A program made the position numbers and the translations under genes. Shown piece by piece: positions 52,574 to 63,856 of a DNA stretch of 64,000 bases; the stretch's first letter is position 1; each line of letters starts with the position of its first letter. The notes below the pieces were generated by a model. That model was not told the origin of the DNA. It was given only the letters and a program-made list of their open reading frames with translations, and searched no databases. This DNA comes from Mycobacterium simiae (GTDB lineage: Bacteria; Actinomycetota; Actinomycetes; Mycobacteriales; Mycobacteriaceae), in contig NZ_AP022568.1 in NCBI RefSeq assembly GCF_010727605.1, forward strand, positions 620,001 through 684,000, read 5' to 3'.

Positions 52574-54304
52574 TCAGCCCTTGTTGGTGATCCCTTTCGG
52601 GTTGAGGTGAGCGATGTTGCCGCTCTCGGTTCCATCGGACGGGTCGATCAAGCAGTCGATCAGCGCCGGCCGACCGGAGGCCAACGCCTCCCGAAGCGCC
52701 GCGGCGACTTCGTCGGGCGTTTCGGCGCGGTAACCGGTTCCGCCGAAGGCCTTGATCATGAATTCGTGATGCGCCTGCAGTGACGTGGGAGCCGGGTCGT
52801 CATCGGACCCCGATGCCTCATCGCCGCGGTATACGCCACTGTTGTTGAGGATGACCGTGACGATGGGCAGGTTGTAGCGGCAGATGGTCTCCAGTTCCAT
52901 TCCGCTGAAGCCGAAGGCGCTGTCTCCCTCGATCGCGACCACCGGCTCACCGGTCTCCGCTGCCGCCGCGATGGCGTACCCCATCCCGATGCCCATCACG
53001 CCCCAGGTACCGCTGTCCAGACGGCGCCGCGGCCGGTACATACCGATCGTGTTGCGCGCCAGGTCCAGCGCGTTGGCCCCTTCATTGACCAGGCAGACCT
53101 GCGGGTTGTCTTGCAGCACATCACGTATGGCCTGCAGCGCACCCAGGAACTTCATCGGGTGGGCTTCCCGTGCGGCCGCAAGGCGGTCGGTCATCTTGGC
53201 GATGTTTTGCTTCGCCTTGCCGGACAACTCCTCCCGCCACTGGGCCGACGTGCTGATCTGACCGGGCTTGGAGCGCTCCAGCAGAGCCTGCATCACCGAG
53301 CCGATGTCACCGACCAGCGGAGCGGCAATCGGCTGGTTGCTGTCCATCTCGGTGGCCTCGATGTCGATCTGGATGAACTTGGCGTCGGGGTTCCACTGCG
53401 GCGCATCGCCGTGTCCGAGCAGCCAGTTCAACCGCGCACCGACCAGCAAGACCACGTCGGCACGGCGCAGCGCCAAAGACCGCGAAGTCGCCACCGACTG
53501 CGGGTGGTCATCAGGCAGCAGTCCCTTGGCCATCGACATGGGCAGGTACGGCGCTCCGGTGCTCTCCACGAATTCTTTGATCTGCTCGTCGGCCTGGGCG
53601 TATGCGGCGCCCTTACCGAGGACAATCAGCGGGCGCTCGGCGCCGGCGAGCAGCTCGATTGCCGCGTCCACCGACTCCACGTTCGGCAGTTGCTTCGGAG
53701 CTAGATCGACTACGCGCCACAACGTTTGGGCCGCGAACTTCGCGTCGATCACCTCGCCCAGCACGGCGGCCGGGATGTCGAGGTAGACGCCGCCGGGCCG
53801 CCCGGATGCCGCGGTCCGCAACGCCCGGGCGATGCCGCGGCCGATGTCCTGGGCGCGAGATACTCGGTACGCCGCCTTCACGAAGGGACGGGCTGCCGCC
53901 AGCTGGTCCATCTCTTCGTAGTCACCGCGCTGCAGGTCGACGAGATGGCGCTCACTCGAACCCGAGATCTGCACCATGGGAAAGCAGTTCGTGGTGGCGT
54001 TCGCCAGTGCGACGAGTCCATTGAGAAAGCCGGGCGCCGAAACCGTCAGGCAGATGCCGGGCTTCTGGGTCAGGAAGCCGGCCGCGGCCGCGGCGTGTCC
54101 GGCAGCGCTCTCATGACGGAAGCCAATGTAGCGGATACCCGATGCCTGTGCCGTCCGCGCCAAGTCGGTGATAGGAATACCGACGAGCCCATAGATCGTA
54201 TGAACGTCGTTGAGCCGAAGCGCGTCGACCACCAAATGAATTCCATCGGTGAGACCTCCGGCATCCTCAGCGTCGGTGTCTTCGATGGTAGCCGCCGTCG
54301 TCAC
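52574..54304 (-). CDS. oxc: Oxalyl-CoA decarboxylase
   Basis: The 576-residue ThDP enzyme converts oxalyl-CoA to formyl-CoA and CO2. The ThDP-activating glutamate is E65 ([15 protein letters not shown]). The ThDP/Mg motif runs from [14 protein letters not shown] to VILNN (about residues 456-485). [12 protein letters not shown] and [11 protein letters not shown] are typical Oxc segments. GTG 54304 is chosen because GGAAAGG lies 6 bp upstream; a TTG at 54310 abuts that site. M. tuberculosis has an orthologous OxcA (Rv0118c) beside the LysR gene oxyS, an arrangement echoed here. Confidence 0.95.
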   Translation of the reverse strand: MTTAATIEDTDAEDAGGLTDGIHLVVDALRLNDVHTIYGLVGIPITDLARTAQASGIRYIGFRHESAAGHAAAAAGFLTQKPGICLTVSAPGFLNGLVALANATTNCFPMVQISGSSERHLVDLQRGDYEEMDQLAAARPFVKAAYRVSRAQDIGRGIARALRTAASGRPGGVYLDIPAAVLGEVIDAKFAAQTLWRVVDLAPKQLPNVESVDAAIELLAGAERPLIVLGKGAAYAQADEQIKEFVESTGAPYLPMSMAKGLLPDDHPQSVATSRSLALRRADVVLLVGARLNWLLGHGDAPQWNPDAKFIQIDIEATEMDSNQPIAAPLVGDIGSVMQALLERSKPGQISTSAQWREELSGKAKQNIAKMTDRLAAAREAHPMKFLGALQAIRDVLQDNPQVCLVNEGANALDLARNTIGMYRPRRRLDSGTWGVMGIGMGYAIAAAAETGEPVVAIEGDSAFGFSGMELETICRYNLPIVTVILNNSGVYRGDEASGSDDDPAPTSLQAHHEFMIKAFGGTGYRAETPDEVAAALREALASGRPALIDCLIDPSDGTESGNIAHLNPKGITNKG

Positions 54305-54405
54305 GAGCAACCTTTCCGGCAGTACATGCCTTTTTCGTATTGTGTTACTGCTCTTTACTTTTCCCTAGCCTGGACCACGCGTCCAAGACCTAGTGGTATT
54401 CAAGC

Positions 54406-54422
54406 GATAAGCGAGAGTTATC
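54406..54422. promoter_or_regulatory. LysR-type inverted repeat upstream of oxc
   Basis: GATAA-GCGAGAG-TTATC lies about 100 bp before the oxc start in the lysR-oxc gap. Its size and dyad symmetry fit a LysR recognition box, so it is the likely site for the upstream LysR protein. Confidence 0.5.
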
Positions 54423-54468
54423 ACGGCCGCATCGGTCCGGGCGGGTCGGAGCACCCACCACGGCGTGA

Positions 54469-55461
54469 TCACGCCACATAGGATTCCCTCGCCGGTGCGC
54501 TCGCTGGCACCACATCCAGATTCGGATCGAATTCACCGCCTACCTCACGACCACCGAAACTGAATTCTTCAGGCCCAAGCGGTGATCCGACCGCGACGTT
54601 CAAGAACGCCCGGGCAGCACACGAACCCGGCGCCGAAGCATGGATGGCTATCGAAATCTCGGTCCGCTGTTCGGGTTCGACCAAACGCAATCCCCGCAAT
54701 GCGCCGGTCACCGGCATTGCCCGAAACCAGGTGTGCGGCACGATGCTTGCCCAAGCGCCCGTGGCGACGTGAGCGTACAGCGACGCCATCGAGTCGGTCT
54801 CGATCTGCGGCACGACCGTCGTGCCCACGTTCGCAAACGCGTCGTCGATGAATTGCCGGAAGCCAACCTCCGGTGCGGGCAGCGCAAGTGGAACCTGAGC
54901 CGCCTCAGCCCACGTGATGGTTCCGGATGCCGGCGCAAGCTGCTTTCCCGAGACCAGTAACACGCACTGTTCCTCGTAGAGCGGGATCAGCTCGAGACCG
55001 GAATGGTCCCGTTCATCGAAATGTCCGATCGCCACGTCGAGTTCGAAATTGCGAAGCTGTCGTACCAATTCCGTTGTTGGCAAATGCGATCGGACTTTCA
55101 CCCGAGCCAGCGGGTGCAAGGAACAGAAGGTGGCGATCGGCAGCGCCGCGGTCGTCAATACCGTCGCACCCGCCCCCAATCGCAACACGCCCGAAATCCC
55201 GGATCGCAACGCGGCCGCCTCAGCCACCAGGCCGTCGTGTACAGCGAGCACCCTTTTGGCCCAGACGACCAGACGTTCGCCCTCCACGGTCAGGCCCTCG
55301 AAATTGCGTCCACGATTAATCAGCGTGACGTTGAGCTCGCGTTCAAGCTTCGCGATGGATGCCGACAACGCGGGCTGGGAGACGTAGCAAGCCTCGGCGG
55401 CCCGGGCGAAGTGTCGCTCTCTTGCGACCGCGACGAAGTACTCCAATTGACGTAGCAGCAC
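54469..55461 (-). CDS. LysR-family regulator, OxyS-like
   Basis: The 330-residue protein begins LRQLEYFVAVARERHFARAAEACYVSQPALSASIAKLE (quoted in pieces: LRQLEYFVAVARERHF), a LysR winged helix. The substrate-binding domain follows from about residue 90. From memory it resembles M. tuberculosis OxyS (Rv0117), which neighbours oxcA. It is upstream of and codirectional with oxc-frc2 and divergent from the PAS gene. It probably activates oxc-frc2 in response to oxalate or oxalyl-CoA, or to oxidative state. Confidence 0.9.
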   Translation of the reverse strand: MLLRQLEYFVAVARERHFARAAEACYVSQPALSASIAKLERELNVTLINRGRNFEGLTVEGERLVVWAKRVLAVHDGLVAEAAALRSGISGVLRLGAGATVLTTAALPIATFCSLHPLARVKVRSHLPTTELVRQLRNFELDVAIGHFDERDHSGLELIPLYEEQCVLLVSGKQLAPASGTITWAEAAQVPLALPAPEVGFRQFIDDAFANVGTTVVPQIETDSMASLYAHVATGAWASIVPHTWFRAMPVTGALRGLRLVEPEQRTEISIAIHASAPGSCAARAFLNVAVGSPLGPEEFSFGGREVGGEFDPNLDVVPASAPARESYVA

Positions 55462-55518
55462 CGGGCCTCCTCCTTGCCTGCCAACCGCGCCGAAAGCCCA
55501 ACTGAATTAGTTGGGACT

Positions 55519-55531
55519 GTATGCAGTATGC
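55519..55531. promoter_or_regulatory. GntR-type box between lysR and the PAS gene
   Basis: GTATGC-A-GTATGC retains one full half-site and symmetry-related residues in the other. It lies 58 bp before the lysR start. A separate inverted repeat, ACTACC-AGTC-GGTAGT at 55544-55559, is closer to the PAS gene and may be a second regulator's site. Confidence 0.45.
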
Positions 55532-55614
55532 ATTATGCAGTAGACTACCAGTCGGTAGTGCCTCATTCACGTCGGCCCGGGACCAACGTCGGCAGGATCA
55601 CAGAAAGGAAGAAA

Positions 55615-56112
55615 GTGAACAGCCCAGACGCAGGCCGCGCAGCAGAAAAGGCTCGCATCGCCGACATCACCGAGGAGTGGATCGCCGCGGCGGTGGTGAG
55701 CGCCACGCCCGAGGCTATCGTCGTGTGTGACGCCGGGGGTGTGATTCGACTGTGGAACGACGGAGCCCAGCGCATGTTCGGCTACTCGACGGACGAAGCG
55801 CTCGGCCAAAACCTGGACATCATCATCCCGGAAAAGCTGCGCAAGCGGCACTGGGACGGCTACCACAAGACCATGGCCACCGGACAAACCCGCTACGGCG
55901 ACCAGCTGCTGAGCGTGCCGGCCACTCACCAAGACGGCCACCGGCTATCGATCGAGTTCAGTGTTGCCCTCTTGCAGCACGACGGCCGCATCGTGGGCAT
56001 TTCCGCGATCATGCGCGAGGTGACCGAACGCCGGAACGAAGAGCGGGCGCTGCGCGCGCGGCTCGCCGAAGTCGAGGCTCGGCTCGGCGAGCTGGAGAGC
56101 GCCGTCAGCTGA
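55615..56112 (+). CDS. PAS-domain sensor protein
   Basis: The 165-residue protein is a single PAS domain (about residues 22-135) with AIVVCDAGGVIRLWNDGAQRMFGYS, quoted in part, DIIIPEKLRKRHWDGYHK and a PAC segment GISAIMREVTERRNEE. A coiled-coil tail follows (RALRARLAEVEARLGELES). There is no kinase or output domain. RHWDGYH resembles the FixL/Dos helix that supplies the haem-binding histidine, so a redox or gas sensor is possible. GTG 55615 has AAAGGAAGA upstream; an in-frame ATG at 55474 lies in the lysR promoter. Confidence 0.8.
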   Translation: MNSPDAGRAAEKARIADITEEWIAAAVVSATPEAIVVCDAGGVIRLWNDGAQRMFGYSTDEALGQNLDIIIPEKLRKRHWDGYHKTMATGQTRYGDQLLSVPATHQDGHRLSIEFSVALLQHDGRIVGISAIMREVTERRNEERALRARLAEVEARLGELESAVS

Positions 56113-56189
56113 GACGGGCACCCGCCACGGCGATCCCGTAGACCCGGCCGACCGTACTGGGGGCTCACGTCACCCTCTACGGTGATGCC

Positions 56190-56939
56190 ATGAGCGACGA
56201 TATCCTGCTGATCGACACCGAAGAGCGGGTGCGCACCCTGACGCTGAACCGGCCGCAGTCGCGCAACGCCTTGTCCTCGGCACTACGGGACCGGTTCTTC
56301 ACGGCACTGGCCGATGCCGAGACCGATGACGACGTCGACGTCGTCATCGTGACCGGTGCGGACCCGGTATTCTGCGCGGGCCTGGATCTCAAAGAGCTCG
56401 GCGGCCAGGAGGTGCTGCCGGACATCTCGCCACGCTGGCCGTCGATGACCAAGCCGGTGATCGGCGCGATCAACGGCGCCGCGGTCACCGGCGGGCTGGA
56501 GCTGGTCCTGTACTGCGACATCGTCATCGCCTCCGAGCAGGCCCGCTTCGCCGACACCCACGCCCGGGTCGGCCTGCTGCCCACCTGGGGCCTCAGCGTG
56601 CGGCTGCCGCAGAAGGTGGGCGTCGGGCTGGCCCGGCGGATGAGCATGACCGGCGATTACCTCTCGGCCGCCGATGCGCTGCGGGCGGGCCTGGTGACCG
56701 AGGTGGTGGAGCACGACCATCTGCTGCCCACCGCACGCCAGGTGGCGGCCGCCATCGTCGGCAACAACCAAGGCGCGGTTCGTGCCCTGCTGGCCTCCTA
56801 CCACCGCATCGACGAGTCGCAGACCAACGAGGGGTTATGGCTGGAGGCGATGGCGGCCCGGCAATTCCGCACCACGGGCGACGACATCGCCGCGAATCGG
56901 GAAGCGGTATTGCAACGCGGGCGTGCTCAAGTCCGTTAG
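56190..56939 (+). CDS. echA16: Enoyl-CoA hydratase EchA16
   Basis: The 249-residue crotonase-fold enzyme has ADPVFCAGLDLKEL (oxyanion hole 1) and GAINGAAVTGGLELVLYCDI (oxyanion hole 2), and ADTHARVGLLPTWG where the catalytic glutamates often sit; the second catalytic glutamate position is not obvious, so activity may not be a simple hydratase. Length and sequence match M. tuberculosis EchA16 (Rv2831), so it marks the return to the conserved backbone and the right border of the island. Confidence 0.92.
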   Translation: MSDDILLIDTEERVRTLTLNRPQSRNALSSALRDRFFTALADAETDDDVDVVIVTGADPVFCAGLDLKELGGQEVLPDISPRWPSMTKPVIGAINGAAVTGGLELVLYCDIVIASEQARFADTHARVGLLPTWGLSVRLPQKVGVGLARRMSMTGDYLSAADALRAGLVTEVVEHDHLLPTARQVAAAIVGNNQGAVRALLASYHRIDESQTNEGLWLEAMAARQFRTTGDDIAANREAVLQRGRAQVR

Positions 56940-57086
56940 CCGCGGTTCGGTGATGACGCAATTCATTCGTCCATGAGCTGGCCATGCGCAAATGGCCGGG
57001 CCCGCAACTTTTTATCGCCAGTAAAGGCGATAACCAATACGATCCCCCTAACGAGCCGAAACCATTTGCGCACGGCAGGAGGAACG

Positions 57087-57668
57087 ATGTGGGGTGTCGT
57101 CGGCCTCAGCATGCGAGTAGTCGGCGTCCTGACCCTGGTCATGGCCGTTTCGATCGCCGTCGGGCAGCACGCGGGCGCGCAACCGCCACCACGATTTCCC
57201 AATCTCGACGCGTTCACCACAGTCGCGGTGGACGGCTATATCACGACCTCGCTTCCCGGCAACTCGCCGCGAATTAATTTCTCGACCCCGAACTCAGTGG
57301 TGTGTGACTTCTACGGTGGGCCAGCGCCCGCGCCACGGCCGTCGCAAGACATTAAGTGCAATGGCGAAGTTCCGGGAATGGACGACATTCCCTTTCCCGG
57401 CGGCGCTCACCCGAGACCCGGCGACTGCGTGGAGGGGTCGGTGACTTTCAAGGGACCCGGCTATGAACTGAGCCGAATGACCTACAGCGGGTGCGGCGGC
57501 AATCCGGCCGCGTTGCCCTACACCGCCAAGACGCTGAACGTGGGCCAGAAACTGTCCTATCTCAACGTGACTTGCGCGGTGGGCGCGGACAATCTGCTCG
57601 CTTGTCTGGACACCACCAGCGGGGACCACGGATTCGTCCTGCAATCCGACGGAAGTTGGGCGTTCTAG
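57087..57668 (+). CDS. Secreted protein of unknown function
   Basis: The 193-residue protein has a signal peptide (MRVVGVLTLVMAVSIAVGQ, cleavage likely near AGAQ). Cysteines suited to disulfides lie at VVCDFYG, IKCNGEV, GDCVEGS, YSGCGGN, VTCAVG and ACLDT. ATG 57087 is chosen for its GGAGGA site; the frame to 56973 has no signal. It resembles small secreted mycobacterial proteins of unknown role. In M. tuberculosis this place, between echA16 and Rv2837c, holds the ugp operon and dinF, which are absent here. Confidence 0.8.
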   Translation: MWGVVGLSMRVVGVLTLVMAVSIAVGQHAGAQPPPRFPNLDAFTTVAVDGYITTSLPGNSPRINFSTPNSVVCDFYGGPAPAPRPSQDIKCNGEVPGMDDIPFPGGAHPRPGDCVEGSVTFKGPGYELSRMTYSGCGGNPAALPYTAKTLNVGQKLSYLNVTCAVGADNLLACLDTTSGDHGFVLQSDGSWAF

Positions 57669-57687
57669 CGAGCCCTTTTGGTCAGCT

Positions 57688-59176
<1,489 letters not shown>

Positions 59177-59243
59177 CCCGAATCACCGCCTTCCTCATCG
59201 CTTCGTCCCCCACCCGGGTGGTGCGTCACTGCAATGTCGGCCG

Positions 59244-62060
59244 TCAGGTGCGCGCTTTCTCGACCAGCTCGAACGACTCGATGATGTCGCCCTCCTTGAT
59301 GTCGGAATAGGTCAGCGTCATACCGCATTCGTAGCCCTCGCGGACCTCGGTGACGTCGTCCTTCTCCCGGCGTAGCGAGGAAATCGTCAGGTTGTCGGCA
59401 ACCACGATGTTGTCCCGCAGCAGCCGAGCCTTGGCGTTGCGGCGCACGATGCCGGAAGTGATCAGGCAGCCGGCGATGATGCCCACCTTCGAGGACCGGA
59501 AGATCGCCCGAATCTCGGCGCGGCCCAGCTGGTTCTCCTCGTAGATCGGCTTGAGCATGCCGCGCAGGGCCTTCTCGATCTCGTCGATCGCCTGGTAGAT
59601 CACCGAGTAGTACCGGATGTCCACGCCTTCGCGGTTGGCCAGCTCCGTCGCCTTGCCCTCGGCACGCACGTTGAAGCCGATGATCACCGCGTCCGACGCC
59701 GACGCCAGGTTCACGTTGGTCTCGGTGATGCCACCGACGCCGCGGTCGATGACACGCAGCTGCACCTCGTCGTCGATCTCGATGCCCATCAAGGCCTCTT
59801 CCAGGGCCTCGACCGTACCGGCGTTGTCGCCCTTGAGGATCAGGTTCAGCTGACTGGTTTCCTTCAGCGCCGAGTCCAGGTCCTCCAGGCTGATCCGCTT
59901 ACGCGACCGCGCGGCCAAGGCGTTGCGCTTGCGGGCACTGCGCCGGTCTGCGATCTGCCGGGCGATGCGATCCTCGTCGACCACCAGCAGGTTGTCACCG
60001 GCTCCGGGCACCGAGGTGAAACCGATGACCTGCACCGGCCGCGACGGCAGCGCCTCGTGCACGTCCTCGCCGTGCTCGTCGACCATGCGGCGTACCCGGC
60101 CGTAGGCATCGCCGGCCACGATCGAGTCGCCGACCCGCAGGGTGCCGCGCTGGATCAGCACGGTAGCCACCGGTCCGCGACCGCGGTCCAGGTGTGCCTC
60201 GATCGCCACACCCTGAGCCTCCATGTCGGGGTTGGCTCGCAGGTCCAGCGCAGCGTCGGCGGTCAGCAGCACCGCCTCCTCCAGCGCCTCGATGTTGGTG
60301 CCCTGCTTGGCCGAGATGTCGACGAACATCGTGTCGCCGCCGAATTCCTCAGGGATCAAACCGAATTCGGTGAGCTGCCCGCGGATCTTCTGCGGGTCGG
60401 CGCCCTCCTTGTCGATCTTGTTGACCGCCACCACGATCGGCACGTCGGCCGCCTGGGCGTGGTTGATCGCCTCCACCGTCTGCGGCATCACGCCGTCGTC
60501 GGCGGCGACCACCAGGATCGCGATGTCGGTGGCCTTGGCACCGCGGGCACGCATGGCGGTGAACGCCTCGTGGCCGGGGGTGTCGATGAAGGTGATCAGC
60601 CGCTCGCTGCCCTCGAAATCAACGCCGACCTGGTAGGCACCGATGTGCTGGGTGATGCCACCGGCTTCGCCCTCGCGGACGCTGGCGTTGCGAATCGTGT
60701 CCAGCAAGCGGGTCTTACCGTGGTCGACGTGACCCATCACGGTCACCACCGGCGGCCGGGTCTGCAAGTCTTCCTCGCCGCCCTCGTCCTCGCCGTAGGT
60801 CAGGTCGAAGGACTCCAACAGCTCGCGGTCCTCATCCTCCGGGCTGACGACCTGGACGACGTAATTCATCTCGCTGCCCAGCAGTTCTAGTGTCTCGTCG
60901 CCCACCGACTGGGTGGCGGTCACCATCTCGCCGAGGTTGAACAGCGCCTGCACCAACGAGGCCGGGTTGGCGTTGATCTTGTCGGCGAAGTCGGACAGCG
61001 ACGCGCCGCGGGCCAGCCGGATGGTCTCGCCGTTGCCGTGCGGCAACCGCACCCCACCGACGACGGGCGCCTGCATGTTCTCGTACTCGGCACGCTTCGC
61101 CCGCTTCGACTTGCGGCCGCGCCGCGGGGCACCGCCGGGGCGGCCGAACGCGCCGGCAGCACCGCCGCGCTGACCGGGACGGCCACCGCCACCACCGCCA
61201 CCCCCGGGCCGGCCGTGGAAACCACCACCGCCGCCGCCGGGCGCAGCACCGACGCCGCCGCCACCACGGTAGTTACCGCCGCCACCGCCGCCGGGACCGC
61301 CGGGACGGCCACCACCGGGACGGCCACCACCACCGCCACCACCGGGGCGGGCGGGGCGGAACTGGCCCCCGGCACCACCGGGGCGCGGCGGCATGTTGCC
61401 GGGCGACGCACCGCCCGGGCGCGGTGCCCCCGGCCGGGGCGCACCGGGACGCGGCGCTTGTGGCCGCGGGATGGGCCGGTCGACGGGCTGCGCCGACGAG
61501 AATGGGTTGTTGCCGACACGCGGGGTCCGCGCCGCGGGCCGCGGGATCGGGCCGGGTCGCGGGCCGGGCGTGGCACCGGGCTGCGGAGGCTGCTGGCTGG
61601 GGGCCTGACCGGGGGTGGCCGGCTTCGCCTGGCCCGGCGCCGGCGCGGCCGGGCGCCCGGGCGATGGGGCCGGCCGGCGCGGAGCGGGCGTCGGCACCGC
61701 GGGTGTCTGAGTGCCGGCGGCCGGGGACGCCGGCGCGGGCGCGGCAGCAGCACTACCACTGACGGCGTTGTCGGCGGGCTTCGCGGGGGCGCTGACCGCC
61801 TCGCCGTTACCGGAGGGCTTCTGAATCGCCTTGTCCAGGGCCCTGTCGAGAGATTTGTCGGGGCTCTTCGCGGCGCCCTTGCCGGCGGCCGCGGGCTTAC
61901 CACCGCCGAACGACTCGCGCAGCCGGCGAGCCACCGGCGCTTCTACGGTCGAGGATGCTGATTTGACGAATTCGCCCTGTTCATTCAGCCGGGCGAGAAC
62001 TTCCTTGCTGGTGACACCGAGTTCCTTGGCTAACTCGTGTACGCGGGCCTTACCTGCCAC
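59244..62060 (-). CDS. infB: Translation initiation factor IF-2
   Basis: The 938-residue GTPase has an IF2N helical domain at the N-terminus ([21 protein letters not shown], in part). A long Ala/Pro then Gly/Arg-rich disordered region follows (about residues 60-330), then G1 GHVDHGKT (about 440-447), DTPGHEAF and NKIDKEGA, and the IF2 C-terminal domains. The length exceeds M. tuberculosis IF-2 (about 900), mostly in the low-complexity region. It starts at GTG 62060 with GGAGATGTA upstream. Confidence 0.97.
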   Translation of the reverse strand: MAGKARVHELAKELGVTSKEVLARLNEQGEFVKSASSTVEAPVARRLRESFGGGKPAAAGKGAAKSPDKSLDRALDKAIQKPSGNGEAVSAPAKPADNAVSGSAAAAPAPASPAAGTQTPAVPTPAPRRPAPSPGRPAAPAPGQAKPATPGQAPSQQPPQPGATPGPRPGPIPRPAARTPRVGNNPFSSAQPVDRPIPRPQAPRPGAPRPGAPRPGGASPGNMPPRPGGAGGQFRPARPGGGGGGGRPGGGRPGGPGGGGGGNYRGGGGVGAAPGGGGGGFHGRPGGGGGGGGRPGQRGGAAGAFGRPGGAPRRGRKSKRAKRAEYENMQAPVVGGVRLPHGNGETIRLARGASLSDFADKINANPASLVQALFNLGEMVTATQSVGDETLELLGSEMNYVVQVVSPEDEDRELLESFDLTYGEDEGGEEDLQTRPPVVTVMGHVDHGKTRLLDTIRNASVREGEAGGITQHIGAYQVGVDFEGSERLITFIDTPGHEAFTAMRARGAKATDIAILVVAADDGVMPQTVEAINHAQAADVPIVVAVNKIDKEGADPQKIRGQLTEFGLIPEEFGGDTMFVDISAKQGTNIEALEEAVLLTADAALDLRANPDMEAQGVAIEAHLDRGRGPVATVLIQRGTLRVGDSIVAGDAYGRVRRMVDEHGEDVHEALPSRPVQVIGFTSVPGAGDNLLVVDEDRIARQIADRRSARKRNALAARSRKRISLEDLDSALKETSQLNLILKGDNAGTVEALEEALMGIEIDDEVQLRVIDRGVGGITETNVNLASASDAVIIGFNVRAEGKATELANREGVDIRYYSVIYQAIDEIEKALRGMLKPIYEENQLGRAEIRAIFRSSKVGIIAGCLITSGIVRRNAKARLLRDNIVVADNLTISSLRREKDDVTEVREGYECGMTLTYSDIKEGDIIESFELVEKART

Positions 62061-62134
62061 TACATCTCCTGTCTAAGAGGCGACAGTCGTGGGGCCGCGC
62101 CTCGGGTGCTAGCTGTAACGCATAGAGGTGGGAG

Positions 62135-62518
62135 TCATCGGGACTTCACGGTGTGCTCATGTTCTTTGCTACCTGTTCTGTTGCCGAGCGAGTCGAGCGC
62201 TTCCACGTGGTCGAGCAACGCGGACGTGTCCGGAGGACGGTCGATGCGCAACGCTTTGGTGAAAGCCCGCCGCCGAATCGCCTCGTGTACACACCGCGGC
62301 ACGGGGTGCAACCAGGCACCCCGCCCCGGCAGGCTAGTCGCTGTGTCAACGATTACGGCGTAATCGCCGTTCCCACTTGGCACAGCTATCACTCGGAGCA
62401 ATTCGGCGGCCAACTCTCGCTTTCGGCACCCGACACACGTCCGCACAGGTCCACGGGGTTCATCCGGGTGACCGTGCGCCCGTGTGGCCCGGGGGGCCGA
62501 AGGCTCGCGCTGGATCAC
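62135..62518 (-). CDS. YlxR-family RNA-binding protein
   Basis: The 127-residue protein has the YlxR core: RTCVGCRKRELAAELLRVI, then PGRGAWLHPVPRCVHEAI and RRRAFTKALR. It lies between nusA and infB as in most bacteria (Rv2840c). It is thought to act in rRNA transcription or RNase P modulation. The GTG start at 62518 is uncertain; a later start would give about 100 residues. Confidence 0.92.
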   Translation of the reverse strand: MIQREPSAPRATRAHGHPDEPRGPVRTCVGCRKRELAAELLRVIAVPSGNGDYAVIVDTATSLPGRGAWLHPVPRCVHEAIRRRAFTKALRIDRPPDTSALLDHVEALDSLGNRTGSKEHEHTVKSR

Positions 62519-62670
62519 GGCTCAGTCTAGCGTCACCGAATCGATCGTCAGAACCACCCGCGGGTGCACAGTCGCGCCGGGACCCGATCGCGCACGCCGC
62601 CCGCGATGCCGTCTCGCCGGTTGCCACCCGAATCCGCGCGCCAAAGTCGAACGCGCGCCGACGATGTGGG

Positions 62671-63726
62671 TCAGTGGTCGTGCGCCATCGGCTGGCTGGC
62701 ACCGTGCTCCGGACGGCCGTGTGGCTGTTCGCCGGCCGTGGCGGGCGAATCACCGCGGATGTCGATGCGCCACCCGGTGAGCCGGGCCGCCAGCCGCGCA
62801 TTCTGCCCCTCCTTGCCGATCGCCAGCGACAATTGGAAGTCGGGCACCACCACCCGGGCCGCGCGGGCGGTCTGGTCGATCACCGACACCGACACCACCT
62901 TCGCCGGCGACAAGGCGTTGGCGACGAAACGGGCCGGGTCCTCGTCGTAATCGATGATGTCGATCTTCTCCCCGGACAGCTCGCTCATCACGTTGCGGAC
63001 CCGTTGTCCCATCGGGCCGATGCAGGCGCCCTTGGCGTTGAGTCCCGGTACCCGCGACGTCACGGCGATCTTGGAGCGGTGACCGGCCTCCCTGGCCACC
63101 GCGACGATCTCGACCGACCCGTCGGCGATCTCGGGCACCTCCAGCGAGAACAGCTTGCGGACCAGGTTGGGGTGGGTGCGCGACAGCGTGATCACGGGCT
63201 CGCGCGCGCCGCGGGTCACGCCGACCACGTAGCAGCGCACCCGGTTGCCGTGCTCGTAGGTCTCGCCGGGTACCTGCTCGGCCACCGGGATGACGCCCTC
63301 CGACGCCTTGGTCTCGGTGCCCATCCGGACGACAACCAGGCCGCGGGCGTTCGCCCGGCTGTCCCGCTGGATCACGCCGGCGACGATCTCCCCCTCGCGG
63401 GTGGAGAACTCGCCGTAGGTCCGCTCGTTCTCCGCGTCACGGAAGCGCTGCAGCATCACCTGACGCGCGGTGGTCGCGGCGATGCGGCCGAAACCCTCGG
63501 GGGTGTCGTCCCATTCACTGATGACGTTGCCGTCCTCGTCGACCTCGCGGGCGATCACGGCCACGACGCCGGTCTTGCGGTCGATCTCGATGCGCGCGTC
63601 CGCCTGATGGCCTTCGGTATGCCGGTAGGCGGTCAGCAGAGCCGACTTGATGGTTTCGAGCAGTTCGTTGACCGAGATACCCCGATCGACCTCAATGGCG
63701 TGCAACGCGGCCATGTCGATATTCAT
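62671..63726 (-). CDS. nusA: Transcription termination/antitermination factor NusA
   Basis: The 351-residue protein begins [21 protein letters not shown] and has the N-terminal RNA polymerase-binding domain, an S1 domain (about residues 110-185) and two KH domains ([24 protein letters not shown], in part, then [19 protein letters not shown]). It lacks C-terminal acidic repeats, as in other actinobacteria. AAAGGAG lies 8 bp before the ATG. Confidence 0.97.
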   Translation of the reverse strand: MNIDMAALHAIEVDRGISVNELLETIKSALLTAYRHTEGHQADARIEIDRKTGVVAVIAREVDEDGNVISEWDDTPEGFGRIAATTARQVMLQRFRDAENERTYGEFSTREGEIVAGVIQRDSRANARGLVVVRMGTETKASEGVIPVAEQVPGETYEHGNRVRCYVVGVTRGAREPVITLSRTHPNLVRKLFSLEVPEIADGSVEIVAVAREAGHRSKIAVTSRVPGLNAKGACIGPMGQRVRNVMSELSGEKIDIIDYDEDPARFVANALSPAKVVSVSVIDQTARAARVVVPDFQLSLAIGKEGQNARLAARLTGWRIDIRGDSPATAGEQPHGRPEHGASQPMAHDH

Positions 63727-63856
63727 CAGCGCCGCTCCTTTCCCCCACCAGCTGGAGGTGCCCCCACCTCGCTACGTCCCCCTCGCTGTCCCCCTCGCTG
63801 TTGCCCTCGCCGCTTCGCGGCCGGGGGCGCGCCCACTGCGTCGTCGCCGGCGTGGT
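63727..63856 (-). other. 130-bp rimP-nusA spacer
   Basis: No gene is seen. It carries short C-rich direct repeats (CCCCCTCGCTG twice and a related CCCTCGC) of slippage type. It provides the nusA leader. Confidence 0.5.

Noticed and set aside
61038..61961. Thr/Ala/Gly-rich plus-strand frame opposite infB, resembling a PE_PGRS or secreted protein
   Set aside because: It mirrors the low-complexity region of IF-2; no PE or signal motif is present.
59244..62060. Gly/Pro-rich run in infB as an inserted foreign element
   Set aside because: Such regions are normal in actinobacterial IF-2 and the frame is uninterrupted.
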